In this document: positions 43,805 to 53,640 of the stretch, one piece after another
Position numbering within the stretch: position 1 is the stretch's first letter
Layout: every line of letters begins with the position of its first letter
From: Streptomyces sp. NBC_00286
Lineage (GTDB): Bacteria; Actinomycetota; Actinomycetes; Streptomycetales; Streptomycetaceae
Length of the DNA: 64,000 nucleotides
Reading direction: 5' to 3'
Assembly (NCBI RefSeq): GCF_036173125.1
Contig: NZ_CP108054.1
Span: 1,426,001 to 1,490,000, forward strand
Notes under the pieces: generated by a model
Told to the model about the DNA's origin: nothing
What the model saw: only the letters and a program-made list of their open reading frames with translations
Database searches by the model: none
Position numbers and translations under genes: made by a program

Positions 43805-46474
43805 TCAGCGTCTGATGGTCAGCCAGTCCAGTGCGGCGACCTGCCGTTCGCCCCGCGCCACGAGGTAGACGTCGTGCGTGCCCGTGACCTTGCGCTTCAG
43901 CGGCACCGACTGCTCCAGCCAGTCGCCGGTGCCCTTGATGGGCAGCACCGCGGCGAGCGGACCGTCCGGAGAGCCCAGGCGGAGCTCGAGCGAGCAGTTG
44001 CGCGCGCAGGAGGAGGCGCGACGTACAGTCAGCCGGCTACCGTCGACGTTCACCTTGCGGTAGCCCACCCAGTCGCCGGAACCGAGGACGCCGGTGGCAG
44101 CGGTGCCGCGCTTCACGCCCCGTACCGCCGTGGCCTTTTCGGCGTGCAGCGTCGAAGTGGCGTCGGGCCCTTCGCCGTACAGCCGGATGTCATTGGCGAC
44201 CCACGGCACCGGTCCGCTCTCGGTGAGCGTGATCTTGATGTAGCGGGAGGTGGTCTGGCGGGGGAACACGGCGTCCTGTGTGAAGGAGCGGCCCGAGACC
44301 CGTGCGAGCGGCTCGCCCCAATTCTTGCCGTCGCGGCTGACCGAGACGGAGAAGCCGTACGGCTGACCGCTGGTGTCGCGGCCCGCGTCGAGCGAGAGGC
44401 GGCCGAAGGTCTTGGCCTCACCGAGGTCCACGGTCAGATACTGACCCGGCGCCTGTGAACTGGCCGCCGTCCAGCGGGTGTTGATGTCCCCGTCGGTGAC
44501 GGCGGAGGCATCGGTGCCGTCGCTCCCGGTGGCGGTCCAGGTTCCGTGCCGCACTCGCTGCTGACAGCCCGGCAGATTGCAGCCGGTCGACCAGATCGGC
44601 TCGCCGTACTCGTACGCGCCCTGGTCGGGAGCCGCGCCCCGGATGCCGGTGGTGACTCCGTCGACCGTCTCGCCGGCGTCGATGGCGGGCGAGCCCTGCC
44701 TCAGCCACAACTCGCCGTTGACGGCGTCCGTGTATCCGGGCTGGTCGCTGATCAGGTTGGAGCGGACCACGGGCAGCGGGTCGCCGGTCTGGCTGACGCT
44801 GATCGGCATCGGCCCGATGATGTTGCTGATGTACGTACCGGAGGCGTCCGTCGCGCCGCTCAGCCGCACCGAGTTGCCGTCGATGCCCACGCCGTAGCTG
44901 GAGTTGTGGTCACGGTTGGCGATGCTCGGGCCGGTGTGGCCGTTGAAGAAGGTGCCGCGGGCGCCGGTGTTCCAGGCGACGTTGTGGTGCAGCAGGAAGT
45001 GGCCGGAGTAGTTGTCGACGTAGTAGCCGACCTGGCCGTCCGCGTCGTGCGAGGTGTTGTGGTCGATGGAGCTGCCGGAGCCGTTGAGGCTGCAGCAGAC
45101 GTAGAAGGGCGAGCCGTCGCGTGAGGTGCGCATCGCTTCGGACATGTCGTTGTAGGCGATGCGGTTGTCGTGGTACTCGGTGCCGTTGAGCTGCCAGGCG
45201 GTGTCGATGGCGGCCCGTCCGGTGCGGCGGATCGTGTTGTGGGTGACGGTGTGTCCGTTGCCGTTGATCTCGATGCCGGGCGTGTAGCTGCCCATCCAGC
45301 CGACGTCGTGGATGTAGTTGTTGGTGACGGTGTTGCCGGTGCCGCGCACCAGGACTCCGTCTCCCGCGGACTGCGAAATCTCGCTGTTCTTGAGGGTGTT
45401 GCCGGTGCCGAGGAGCTGCACGCCCGAGTCCAGGATCCGGGAGGCGACGATATGGCCTTCGAAGGGCTCGACCGCGAGGTCGCTGTCGGGCGGCATGGGG
45501 AGCGTGGAGAACTCGGAGATGTACTCGGCGCGCAGGCGGTCGACGGTGACTCCCGTACTGTCGTTGCCCGTTCGCAGCGAGGTGCCGAAGAGATTCAGAC
45601 CGCGGACGGTGACGTACGAGCTGTCGCTCAGGTCGACGCCCCAGAGCCGGTGCTTGGCGGTCACCGTGTGCCCGGCCATACCGTCCTTCGGCGGCACCAT
45701 GTAGAGCCGGTGCGCGGACTCGTCGTAGTACCACTCCCCCGGCTGGTCCAGAGCGGCCTTCGAGCCCACGAGGTAGTAGTTGCGGTAGTTCTGGTTGCCC
45801 ATGCACAGCGGCGGACAGCGGTAATTGCCGCCCTTGAAGTCCAGCTTGCCGGGCGCGTTGGCGGTGACGGTGCCGGTCTGCTGGGCCCAGGGGTTGGAGC
45901 CTGCCCACAGGTGCACGGTCGCGCCGGTCCAGTCGGCGTCGGGCAGGTCGGTGTCGTCGATGTGCTGGTCGGTGGAGGTGGCGTCCGCCTCGGCCCAGGT
46001 GATGTTCAGCGGGTCGGCTCCGGAGTTGGGCCAACGGCCTTCTGCGGCACGCTCGTTGTCCAGGAACACCGCGTTGAAGTCGGGGTCGGGCGGAAGCTCG
46101 GTGTCGGCGGCGACCAGTCCGCCGCCGGCGTCCCGCCACCCGGTCACGGGCTCGGTCCCGTCGACGGTCACCGGGCCGTCGCCGTACGCGGCGATGGTGA
46201 CCGGGGCGTCCTTGGTGCCGGACGGGGGTGTGACCTGTTCCCGGTAGGTACCGCGGTGGATGAGGCAGGTGTCGCCGGGGCGGACGCGGGAGAGGCAGGC
46301 GCCGATGGTGCGCAGCGGCCGGGCAGCGGTACCGCTCGCGGTGTCGGCGCCGGCGGGGGCGACGTGGTACGTGCGTCCGGGCGCGGCCGTGTCCGCGACA
46401 GCGGTCGGTGAGGGCAGCACGAGCAGTACGGCTAAGGCGGCGAGGAGGGACAGCTGTCTGAGCGCGGTTCTCAT
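43805..46474 (-). CDS. Secreted beta-helix protein with discoidin and CBM6-like domains
   Basis: 889 residues. A signal peptide (to ~residue 27) is followed by DUF1565/parallel beta-helix sequence (YHVAPAGADTASGTAARPLRTI; repeats such as NTVTNNYIHDVG, HTVTHNTIRRTG, SIDHNTSHDADG to ~620), an F5/8 type C discoidin domain (~640-770: DINTRWTAASSQAPGQYLTVDLG) and a CBM6-like carbohydrate-binding domain (~778-889, ending ALDWLTIRR). The design is that of a polysaccharide lyase or hydrolase; the exact substrate is unknown. ATG 46474 has GGAGG 6 bp upstream. Confidence 0.9.
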   Translation of the reverse strand: MRTALRQLSLLAALAVLLVLPSPTAVADTAAPGRTYHVAPAGADTASGTAARPLRTIGACLSRVRPGDTCLIHRGTYREQVTPPSGTKDAPVTIAAYGDGPVTVDGTEPVTGWRDAGGGLVAADTELPPDPDFNAVFLDNERAAEGRWPNSGADPLNITWAEADATSTDQHIDDTDLPDADWTGATVHLWAGSNPWAQQTGTVTANAPGKLDFKGGNYRCPPLCMGNQNYRNYYLVGSKAALDQPGEWYYDESAHRLYMVPPKDGMAGHTVTAKHRLWGVDLSDSSYVTVRGLNLFGTSLRTGNDSTGVTVDRLRAEYISEFSTLPMPPDSDLAVEPFEGHIVASRILDSGVQLLGTGNTLKNSEISQSAGDGVLVRGTGNTVTNNYIHDVGWMGSYTPGIEINGNGHTVTHNTIRRTGRAAIDTAWQLNGTEYHDNRIAYNDMSEAMRTSRDGSPFYVCCSLNGSGSSIDHNTSHDADGQVGYYVDNYSGHFLLHHNVAWNTGARGTFFNGHTGPSIANRDHNSSYGVGIDGNSVRLSGATDASGTYISNIIGPMPISVSQTGDPLPVVRSNLISDQPGYTDAVNGELWLRQGSPAIDAGETVDGVTTGIRGAAPDQGAYEYGEPIWSTGCNLPGCQQRVRHGTWTATGSDGTDASAVTDGDINTRWTAASSQAPGQYLTVDLGEAKTFGRLSLDAGRDTSGQPYGFSVSVSRDGKNWGEPLARVSGRSFTQDAVFPRQTTSRYIKITLTESGPVPWVANDIRLYGEGPDATSTLHAEKATAVRGVKRGTAATGVLGSGDWVGYRKVNVDGSRLTVRRASSCARNCSLELRLGSPDGPLAAVLPIKGTGDWLEQSVPLKRKVTGTHDVYLVARGERQVAALDWLTIRR

Positions 46475-46722
46475 GAACTGCCTCCGGGGGTGGGGGGTTC
46501 GGAGTGGCTCACACCGAGCGCGATGGCTGCGCCGGATTCGCGAGGTGTGGTCGCGACGGAAACGTAGAAGATTCATCCGATGACGTCAACGGTTCGGACC
46601 GTATCGAGCCTGGGTAGGCGACGCACCTTGGCCGAAATTGCCGGGTGGGTAGGCACCTCGGCATTCGCCGACCCCGAGACCCTTCACGATAGATCCGATG
46701 TATTGGCGGCGAGCGTCTCGTC

Positions 46723-47889
46723 TCACATGACGCGCTGGAGGGCCTCCGGAGTGAGGTCGCCGAGCGTGGGATAGCCGTCGACGCCCATGATCAGATCGGC
46801 TTCGGCGAGCAGTGAGCGCAGTACGTGGACGATGCCGGCGGTGCCGCCGAGGGCGAGGCCGTAGGCGTAGGGCCGGCCGATGCCGACGGCGGTGGCACCG
46901 AGGGCGATGGCCTTGACTATGTCGGCCCCGCTGCGAACGCCGGAGTCGAACAGGACCGGCAATCCGTCGGCGGCCTCGACGACGGCGGGCAGTACCTGCA
47001 GGGCAGGGAGGCCGCCGTTGGACTGCCGGCCGCCGTGGTTGGAGACGTAGATGCCGTCCACACCACCATCCTTGGCGCGCCGGGCGTCCTCTGGGTGACA
47101 GATGCCCTTGACGATCAGTGGCAGGTCGGTGAGTGAGCGGAGCCACGGCAGGTCGTCCCAAGTCAGGGGGTGGCCGAAGACCTGGACCCACTGCAGGACG
47201 GCCGCTTGGGGATCCTCCTCCGGCGTACGGGTCAGCCGGGAACGGAAGACCGGGTCGGAGGTGTAGTTCGACAGGCAATGCCCGCGCAGCTGGGGGAAGT
47301 TGCCGCTCGCGAGATCGCGCGGACGCCAGCCAGGGACCCAGGTGTCGAGGGTGACGACGATGCCCTTGAACCCGGCCGCCTCGGCCCTGCGGACGAGGCT
47401 TTCCGCCAGGTCCCGATCCTTCGGCGTATACAGCTGGAACAAGCCCGGCGTGTCGCCGAGATCGGGGACGACCTGCTCCATGGGGTCGACGGAAAGGGTG
47501 GAGGCGACCATGGGCACTCCGGTGCGGGCGGCGGCCCGTGCGGTGGCCAGGTCGCCGTGCCCGTCCTGGGCGCACAACCCGATGACCCCGACCGGGGCCA
47601 TGAACACCGGTGACGGCCAGGTCATCCCGAAGAGCTCCACCGACAGGTCACGCTCGGCAGCACCGACGAACATCCTCGGGATGAGCCCCCAGCGCTCGAA
47701 AGCCTCGACGTTGGCCCGCTGCGTCCGCTCATCCCCGGCGCCTCCGGCGACGTACGACCACACCGAGGACGACATCGCGGCCTGAGCCTTCGCCTCCAAC
47801 TCCCCATGGCTCATAGGGAAAGGCGACAGCTCCCCCACCAGTCCGTTGAGGTAGATCTCGTCCTGGTAGGAGCCGAACGTCTGCTTCAT
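46723..47889 (-). CDS. FMN-dependent alpha-hydroxy-acid oxidase (lactate 2-monooxygenase type)
   Basis: 388 residues. FMN and substrate sites are visible: [54 protein letters not shown], the catalytic His/Arg in [13 protein letters not shown], and [13 protein letters not shown]. The length and the extra segments fit the lactate monooxygenase group (acetate, CO2 and water from lactate). The final substrate could be another 2-hydroxy acid. It diverges from the polyol ABC operon. An 11-bp motif flanks the gene on both sides (46686-46696 and 48026-48036). Confidence 0.9.
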   Translation of the reverse strand: MKQTFGSYQDEIYLNGLVGELSPFPMSHGELEAKAQAAMSSSVWSYVAGGAGDERTQRANVEAFERWGLIPRMFVGAAERDLSVELFGMTWPSPVFMAPVGVIGLCAQDGHGDLATARAAARTGVPMVASTLSVDPMEQVVPDLGDTPGLFQLYTPKDRDLAESLVRRAEAAGFKGIVVTLDTWVPGWRPRDLASGNFPQLRGHCLSNYTSDPVFRSRLTRTPEEDPQAAVLQWVQVFGHPLTWDDLPWLRSLTDLPLIVKGICHPEDARRAKDGGVDGIYVSNHGGRQSNGGLPALQVLPAVVEAADGLPVLFDSGVRSGADIVKAIALGATAVGIGRPYAYGLALGGTAGIVHVLRSLLAEADLIMGVDGYPTLGDLTPEALQRVM

Positions 47890-48060
47890 GGGTTGCCCTT
47901 CACATCGCGTGGGTCAGCAGGGTGACGTGCTCGTGCCAGGTTGTCCGACCCGCAGCCGAAGGTCAGGAGATCGCGGGAATTCCGCACGCGGACCACGGCC
48001 ACACCCTCGCCACCGATGCTCGCGAACGATAGATCCACATAATTTTTCTCGCACTATGTG
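47890..48060. other. Divergent control region before the polyol operon
   Basis: This part of the 392-bp spacer (47890-48281) contains no gene. It holds ACGATAGATCC at 48026-48036 and the inverted repeat CACATA-N13-TATGTG at 48036-48060, which abuts the -35 element at 48061 and so could bind a repressor of the operon. Confidence 0.5.
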
Positions 48061-48090
48061 TTAACAACGGCCTCATCTCCTGCTAATAAT
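48061..48090 (+). promoter_or_regulatory. Sigma-70-like promoter of the polyol ABC operon
   Basis: TTAACA (48061-48066) and TAATAA (48084-48089) are spaced by exactly 17 bp in an unusually AT-rich patch. Transcription would start near 48096, leaving a leader of about 185 nt before the solute-binding-protein gene. Confidence 0.7.
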
Positions 48091-48281
48091 TCCTGGCATC
48101 GATACCGCGCCCCACACCCCAGGGCCGCACCCACCCCCTTCTTGGCCGGGCTTCCGTCGAGGTCGCAACGAGGCTCACCCCTATGAGCCGCCGTTCCGCA
48201 CCCGTGCCGCGCGGAGCCCTCCACGCGAGCCCCTGCCCCTACGCCGTTTTCCGCTCCACCCGTACGAGAGGCCCCCGACAC

Positions 48282-49631
48282 ATGCGCTCGACCAGATACG
48301 CCCTCATCGCCGGCGCCGCCGCCACCGCCCTCCTCGCCACCTCCTGTTCCGGAGCCGGAGCCGGCGGCTCCTCCGCCGGAGGGGACAGCATCAACGTGCT
48401 GATGGTCGGCAACCCGCAGATGGAGGACATCGCGAAGCTGACGAAGGACAGCTTCACCAAGGACACCGGCATCAAGGTCAACTTCACGGTGCTGCCCGAG
48501 AACGAGCTGCGCGACAAGGTCACCCAGGACATCGCCACCCAGGCCGGTCAGTACGACGTGGCCACCATCGGCGCGTACGAGGTGCCCATCTGGGAGAAGA
48601 ACGGCTGGCTGACCGAGCTCGGCTCGTACGCCGACAAGGACAAGAACTTCGACAAGGCCGACCTGCTCAAGCCCATGGTCCAGTCGCTGTCCGGCTCGGA
48701 CGGCAAGCTCTACGGCCTGCCGTTCTACGGCGAGTCGTCGTTCCTGATGTACCGCAAGGACGTCTTCGCCGAGAAGGGCCTGACGATGCCCGAGCGCCCG
48801 ACCTGGCAGCAGGTCGCCGACCTCGCCGCCAAGGCCGACGGAGCCCAGCCGGGGATGAAGGGGATCTGTCTGCGCGGCCTGCCGGGCTGGGGCGAGCTCG
48901 GCGCGCCGCTGACCAGCATGGTCAACACCTTCGGCGGCACCTGGTTCACCAAGGACTGGAAGGCCCAGGTCAATACCGGCGGCTTCAAGGACGCCACCAA
49001 GTTCTACGTCGACCTGGTGCGCAAGCACGGTGAGGCGGGGGCGCCGCAGGCCGGGTTCACCGAGTGCCTCAACGGGATGAGCCAGGGCAAGGTCGCCATG
49101 TGGTACGACGCCACCAGCGCGGCCGGGTCCCTGGAGGACCCGAAGAGCAGCAAGGCCGCCGGCAAGATCGGTTACGCGTACGCGCCGACGATGAAGACCG
49201 ACAGCAGTGGCTGGTTGTGGGCCTGGGCGTGGGCGATGCCGAAGACGACCAAGAAGGCCGACGCCGCCTCGAAGTTCATGCTGTGGGCGTCCAGCAAGGA
49301 GTACGAGCAGCTCGTCGGCGAGAAGCTGGGCTGGCCGCGGGTGCCCGCCGGGAAGCGGGCCAGCACCTATGAGATCCCTGCGTACAAGAAGGCTTCCGCC
49401 TCCTTCGGTGACATCACACTGAAGTCCATCCAGCAGGCCGACCCGGCCAACCCGGGCACGCAGCCGCGGCCCACCGTGGGCATCCAGTTCGTCGCCATCC
49501 CCGAGTTCCAGGACCTCGGCACCAAGGTGACCCAGGAGATCTCCGCCGCGATCGCCGGCAAGACCAGCGTGGACAAGGCGCTCAACGACGGCCAGAAGCT
49601 CGCCGAGGACGTCGCCAAGAACTACAAGTGA
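48282..49631 (+). CDS. Polyol/sugar ABC transporter solute-binding lipoprotein
   Basis: 449 residues with a lipobox ending LATSC (Cys 22). The mature part has the family I binding-protein core INVLMVGNPQMEDIAKL, QYDVATIGAYEVPIW, LYGLPFYGESSFLMYRK and VAMWYDATSAAG. The layout resembles mannitol/sorbitol-binding proteins of proteobacteria and actinobacteria. It precedes two permease genes and a sorbitol-dehydrogenase-like gene, which supports a polyol substrate. ATG 48282 gives the complete signal peptide. Confidence 0.9.
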   Translation: MRSTRYALIAGAAATALLATSCSGAGAGGSSAGGDSINVLMVGNPQMEDIAKLTKDSFTKDTGIKVNFTVLPENELRDKVTQDIATQAGQYDVATIGAYEVPIWEKNGWLTELGSYADKDKNFDKADLLKPMVQSLSGSDGKLYGLPFYGESSFLMYRKDVFAEKGLTMPERPTWQQVADLAAKADGAQPGMKGICLRGLPGWGELGAPLTSMVNTFGGTWFTKDWKAQVNTGGFKDATKFYVDLVRKHGEAGAPQAGFTECLNGMSQGKVAMWYDATSAAGSLEDPKSSKAAGKIGYAYAPTMKTDSSGWLWAWAWAMPKTTKKADAASKFMLWASSKEYEQLVGEKLGWPRVPAGKRASTYEIPAYKKASASFGDITLKSIQQADPANPGTQPRPTVGIQFVAIPEFQDLGTKVTQEISAAIAGKTSVDKALNDGQKLAEDVAKNYK

Positions 49632-49717
49632 GCCGCCCCGCTCCGGCCGGCCACCCGGTCGGCCGGGGCGCCGTCCCCGCACGCCCCCATCCGCCGACCG
49701 CGGAGGAAAGCACGCCC

Positions 49718-50680
49718 ATGACCACGCTCACCGAGCTCCCCAAGCCGACCACACGGCCACCCGTCCGCCGGACGAAGCCCACGACCCTCAGCAAATGGCG
49801 CCGTCGCTTCCCGCTGCTGCCCGCGCTGATCTTCACGATCGTCGTCACGCAACTGCCGTTCGTGGCCACACTCGTGATCTCCACCTTCCAGTGGAACATC
49901 CTGCGACCGGACGAGCGCCGCTTCACCGGCCTGTCCAACTACACGCTCGTCTTCACCGACGACCGGCTGCGCCACGCGGTCCTCAACACAGGCGTCCTCA
50001 CCGCGTCCGTCGTCGTGCTCAGCGTGCTCCTCGGCCTCGGTCTGGCCCTGCTGCTCGACCGCCGCTTCCGCGGCCGGGGCCTGGCGCGCACCCTGCTCAT
50101 CGCCCCGTTCCTGGTGATGCCGGTCGCCGCCGCGCTGCTGTGGAAGCACGCGATCTACAACCCCGACTACGGGCTCCTCAACGGCACCCTCAACGCCGTA
50201 TACCGCCTGTTCGGAGCGGACAACGGCCCCACCGTCGACTGGATCTCCACCTTCCCCATGCCGGCCCTGGTGATCGCGCTGGTATGGCAGTGGACGCCGT
50301 TCATGATGCTCATCCTGCTGGCCGGTCTGCAGGCCCAGCCCGGTGACGTCCTGGAGGCCGCCCGGGTCGACGGGGCCTCAGCCGTGCAGACCTTCCGGCA
50401 CATCACGCTGCCGCACCTGCGGCAGTACATCGAGCTCGGGATCGTGCTCGGCTCGATCTTCGTGGTACAGACCTTCGACGCGGTCTTCACCATCACTCAG
50501 GGCGGGCCCGGCTCCCAGACCACCAACCTGCCCTACGAGATCTACCTGACCATGTTCCGCAAGTTCGAGTACGGCCAGGCCGCGGCCGCCGGCGTCGTCG
50601 TGGTGATCGGCTCGATCGTCATCGCCACCTTCGCCCTGCGCGTCGTCGCCTCCCTGTTCCGTGAGGAGACGTCCCGATGA
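49718..50680 (+). CDS. ABC sugar permease, MalF type
   Basis: 320 residues, six membrane helices. The EAA loop for ATPase contact is EAARVDGASAVQTFRHITLPHL. CGGAGGAAAG precedes ATG 49718. The next permease gene overlaps by 4 bp (ATGA). Confidence 0.92.
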   Translation: MTTLTELPKPTTRPPVRRTKPTTLSKWRRRFPLLPALIFTIVVTQLPFVATLVISTFQWNILRPDERRFTGLSNYTLVFTDDRLRHAVLNTGVLTASVVVLSVLLGLGLALLLDRRFRGRGLARTLLIAPFLVMPVAAALLWKHAIYNPDYGLLNGTLNAVYRLFGADNGPTVDWISTFPMPALVIALVWQWTPFMMLILLAGLQAQPGDVLEAARVDGASAVQTFRHITLPHLRQYIELGIVLGSIFVVQTFDAVFTITQGGPGSQTTNLPYEIYLTMFRKFEYGQAAAAGVVVVIGSIVIATFALRVVASLFREETSR

Positions 50681-51558
50681 GCGCCCAGGCAACCGCGACC
50701 GTCGTACGACGTCCCCGCCGTCGGAAGCGGGACGACGACCCCGGACTGGCCCCGCGTCTGTCGCCCCTGTGGACCTTCGTCGCCTGGCTGGCCACCCTGG
50801 CCTTCTTCGCGCCGGTGGCCTGGATGGTGCTCACCGCCTTCCATCAGGAGGCCGACGCGGCGACCAACCCGCCCAGCCTCCTCGCCCCGCTCACCCTGGA
50901 CCAGTTCTCGCTCCTGCTGGAGCGGGACATCACCCCGTACCTGCTCAACTCGGCCATGGCGAGCGTCTTTTCCACCCTGCTGGTCCTCGCCCTGGCGGTC
51001 CCGGCGGCGTACGCGCTGTCCATCAAGCCGGTCGAGAAGTGGACGGATGTGATGTTCTTCTTCCTGTCCACGAAGTTCCTGCCGCTCATCGCCGCGCTGC
51101 TGCCGATCTACATGATCGTCAAGGACATCGGCATGCTGGACAACATCTGGACGCTCGTCCTGCTGTACACCGCGATGAACCTGCCGATCGCCGTGTGGAT
51201 GATGCGCTCGTTCCTCGCCGAGGTCCCCAAGGAGATCCTGGAGGCCGCCGAGGTCGACGGCGCCGGGCTGCCCACCGTGCTGCTGCGGGTCGTCGCGCCG
51301 GTCGCCATGCCGGGACTCGCCGCCACCTCGCTGATCTGCTTCATCTTCAGCTGGAACGAGTTCATGTTCGCGGTCAACCTCACCGCGACCCAGGCATCCC
51401 CCGCACCCGTGTTCCTCGTCGGCTTCATCACCAACGAGGGCCTGTTCCTGGCCCGGTTGTGCGCGGCGGCCACGCTGGTCTCCCTGCCGGTCCTCATCGC
51501 CGGTTTCGCCGCCCAGGACAAACTCGTACGCGGACTGTCCCTGGGAGCGGTCAAGTGA
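50677..51558 (+). CDS. ABC sugar permease, MalG type
   Basis: 293 residues with six helices and the EAA loop EAAEVDGAGLPTVLLRVVAPV. The first residues after the start are basic (RRPRRRKRDD). No ATPase gene occurs in the operon; sugar importers in Streptomyces commonly share the MsiK ATPase. Its stop overlaps a GTG that opens a 26-residue frame. Confidence 0.92.
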   Translation: MSAQATATVVRRPRRRKRDDDPGLAPRLSPLWTFVAWLATLAFFAPVAWMVLTAFHQEADAATNPPSLLAPLTLDQFSLLLERDITPYLLNSAMASVFSTLLVLALAVPAAYALSIKPVEKWTDVMFFFLSTKFLPLIAALLPIYMIVKDIGMLDNIWTLVLLYTAMNLPIAVWMMRSFLAEVPKEILEAAEVDGAGLPTVLLRVVAPVAMPGLAATSLICFIFSWNEFMFAVNLTATQASPAPVFLVGFITNEGLFLARLCAAATLVSLPVLIAGFAAQDKLVRGLSLGAVK

Positions 51559-51635
51559 CGGCCGGCGCCCCGGACTTCATCGCCACCGCCATCCAGGACG
51601 CCCCCGGCGCGACCGGCATCTTCACCGTCGCCTGA
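51555..51635 (+). CDS. Possible 26-residue coupled peptide
   Basis: A GTG overlapping the permease stop (GTGA at 51555-51558) opens a short frame ending with TGA at 51633-51635 (peptide start VTAGAPDFIATAIQDAPG). It could be a coupled peptide or simply chance sequence before the dehydrogenase gene, which starts 29 bp later. Confidence 0.25.
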   Translation: MTAGAPDFIATAIQDAPGATGIFTVA

Positions 51636-51664
51636 ACGCCCCCGACCGAACGGACCCCTCCCCC

Positions 51665-52699
51665 ATGACCGACCAGATCCGCCGCGTCCTCGTCCGCTCC
51701 CTCGCCGACATCACCATCGAGCATGTGCCCGCCCCCGTCCCCGGCGACGACGAACTCCTGGTGCACACCACGGTCGTCGGCGTGTGCGGCTCCGACACCC
51801 ATGCCGCGACCGGCCACCACCCCTTCATCGACCTGCCCTACCGCCCCGGCCACGAGGCGGTCGGCGTCGTCGCCGAGGCGGGGAAGGGGGCCGAGGACTT
51901 CGCCCCCGGCGACCGGGTGATCATCGAACCGAACCTGTACTGCGGCCGGTGCGCCCAGTGCCGCTCCGGCCGCTACAACATCTGCCGGGAACTGAAGGTT
52001 TTCGGCTGTCAGACACCCGGCGCCATGGGCGACCTGTTCACCATCCCGGCCGACCGCGTCCACCGTGTCCCCGACGGCATGACCGACCTCCAGGCCGCCC
52101 TCGTCGAGCCGCTGGCCACCCCCGTGCACGCCGTGGCCAAGGTCGGCGACCTCACGGGCCATACGGTCGTCGTCCTCGGCGCCGGCCCCATCGGCCTGCT
52201 CACGCTCATCGCCGCCCGGCACGCGGGCGCCACCCGCATCGTCGTCACCGACCTGTTGGAGGCCAAGCGCGCCAGGGCGCTGCGCCTCGGCGCCGACGCG
52301 GCCCTGCCCGCCGACGCCCCCGGCCTGATCGACGAGGCCCACGCGGCGCTCGACGGCCCGGCCGACGTCGTCTTCGACTGCGTGGCCCGCGAGCAGTCCA
52401 TGGCGCAGGCCATCGATCTGGTGACCAAGGGCGGCCAGATCGTGGTGGTGGGCGTGGGTTCCGCCGGTCCCACCCCGGTCCGCCTGGACCTGATCCAGGA
52501 CCGGGAGATCCGCATCGAGGGCACCTTGATGTACACCGCCGAGGACTACCGCGCCGCCATGTCCCTCATCACCTCGGGCGCCGTCGACATCGCCGAGATC
52601 GTCACCGCCACCTACCCGCTCGAGGACGCCGCCAAGGCGTTCGCCGCCTCCGTCGACCCGGAGCAGGTCAAGGTGCTGGTCACCGTGGACGGCCCGTAG
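51665..52699 (+). CDS. Zinc-dependent alcohol dehydrogenase (sorbitol/polyol dehydrogenase type)
   Basis: 344 residues of the medium-chain family. Catalytic zinc ligands are in VGVCGSDTHAA and RPGHEAVGVV; the structural zinc motif CGRCAQCRSGRYNIC is complete. The NAD-binding motif is VLGAGPIGLLTL, and an Asp after it (VVTDLLEAKRA) suggests NAD. It probably oxidises the imported polyol to a ketose. Confidence 0.92.
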   Translation: MTDQIRRVLVRSLADITIEHVPAPVPGDDELLVHTTVVGVCGSDTHAATGHHPFIDLPYRPGHEAVGVVAEAGKGAEDFAPGDRVIIEPNLYCGRCAQCRSGRYNICRELKVFGCQTPGAMGDLFTIPADRVHRVPDGMTDLQAALVEPLATPVHAVAKVGDLTGHTVVVLGAGPIGLLTLIAARHAGATRIVVTDLLEAKRARALRLGADAALPADAPGLIDEAHAALDGPADVVFDCVAREQSMAQAIDLVTKGGQIVVVGVGSAGPTPVRLDLIQDREIRIEGTLMYTAEDYRAAMSLITSGAVDIAEIVTATYPLEDAAKAFAASVDPEQVKVLVTVDGP

Positions 52700-52830
52700 G
52701 TGTGCATGCCATGCGTACGACGTTGCCGGCGCCCATGCTCCCCCTGGCAGCCGAGGACCGGACGGCCCCCGGCTGCCGGCGGCCCGTGTGCGAAACTGCG
52801 AGACCGGAGTCACCCGGAAGGAGGGGCGCA

Positions 52831-53640
52831 GTGACCGCCCGTACGCGACCGTCGCAGGCCGCCGTCGAGGAGCGTCGGCAGGCCGTCCTGCGCCACGTCG
52901 CCGAGCACGGCGAGACCCGCATCGACGATCTCGCCCGGCACTTCGACGTCAGCCTGATGACGATGCACCGGGACCTGGACGACCTCGCCGGGCGCCACCT
53001 GTTGCGCAAGGAGCGTGGACGCGCCGTCCCCTTCCCCGCCCTCACCATGGAGACCGCGACCCGCTTCCGGGAACACAGCGCCCTCGACGCCAAGCACGCC
53101 CTGTGCGCGGCCGTCGCCGACCGGATCAGGCCCGGCAGCACCCTGCTCATGGACGACTCGACCACGCTCTTCCCGCTGGTCCCGGCGCTGGCCCGGCTGG
53201 ACCAGCTGCACGTCGTCACCAACTCCGTCGGCCTGGCACAGCGCCTCGGCTCCGCACCCGGCGTGAGCATCACCCTGCTCGGCGGGCGCTACCACGGCGA
53301 CTTCAACTCCTGCACCGGTCCCGCCGTCACCCGCGCCCTGTCCCAACTCCGCGCCGACCTGGCCCTGATGTCCGCCACCGCCGTCCTGGAAGGCCGCCTC
53401 TTCCACCCGCTGAACGACTACGTCGAGGTCAAGCTGGCCATGCTCGCCTCCGCCGAACAGGCCCTGCTCCTGGTGGACCATTCCAAGTTCGGCAAGACCG
53501 CCACGTACGCCTATGGCACCGCGGCCGACTACCACACCGTGATCACCGACACCGGCACCCCCGAACCAGAGCTCGCGGCCCTCCGAGACCTCGGAGTCCC
53601 CGTCGAGACCGTCACCCCCGAAGAGCAGCCCCTCCCGTGA
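52831..53640 (+). CDS. DeoR/GlpR-family repressor
   Basis: 269 residues. The winged helix is RRQAVLRHVAEHGETRIDDLARHFDVSLMTMHRDLDDL (split here over residues ~15-55), and the effector domain has the sugar-phosphate-isomerase-like motifs LLMDDSTTLFPLV and LGGRYHGDFNSCTGP. Such repressors respond to phosphorylated sugars. GGAAGGAGG precedes GTG 52831. It probably controls the operon, perhaps through the inverted repeat at 48036-48060. Confidence 0.92.
   Translation: MTARTRPSQAAVEERRQAVLRHVAEHGETRIDDLARHFDVSLMTMHRDLDDLAGRHLLRKERGRAVPFPALTMETATRFREHSALDAKHALCAAVADRIRPGSTLLMDDSTTLFPLVPALARLDQLHVVTNSVGLAQRLGSAPGVSITLLGGRYHGDFNSCTGPAVTRALSQLRADLALMSATAVLEGRLFHPLNDYVEVKLAMLASAEQALLLVDHSKFGKTATYAYGTAADYHTVITDTGTPEPELAALRDLGVPVETVTPEEQPLP

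Noticed and set aside
41613..43868. A 751-codon plus-strand frame across phospholipase C
   Set aside because: It is the mirror of the phospholipase gene; the real gene has Tat signal and catalytic motifs.
46580..46774. A 64-codon plus-strand frame (TLAEIAGWVGTSAF) between the beta-helix and lactate-oxidase genes
   Set aside because: It overlaps the oxidase 3' end, has no good ribosome-binding site, and the faint transposase-like look is not enough.
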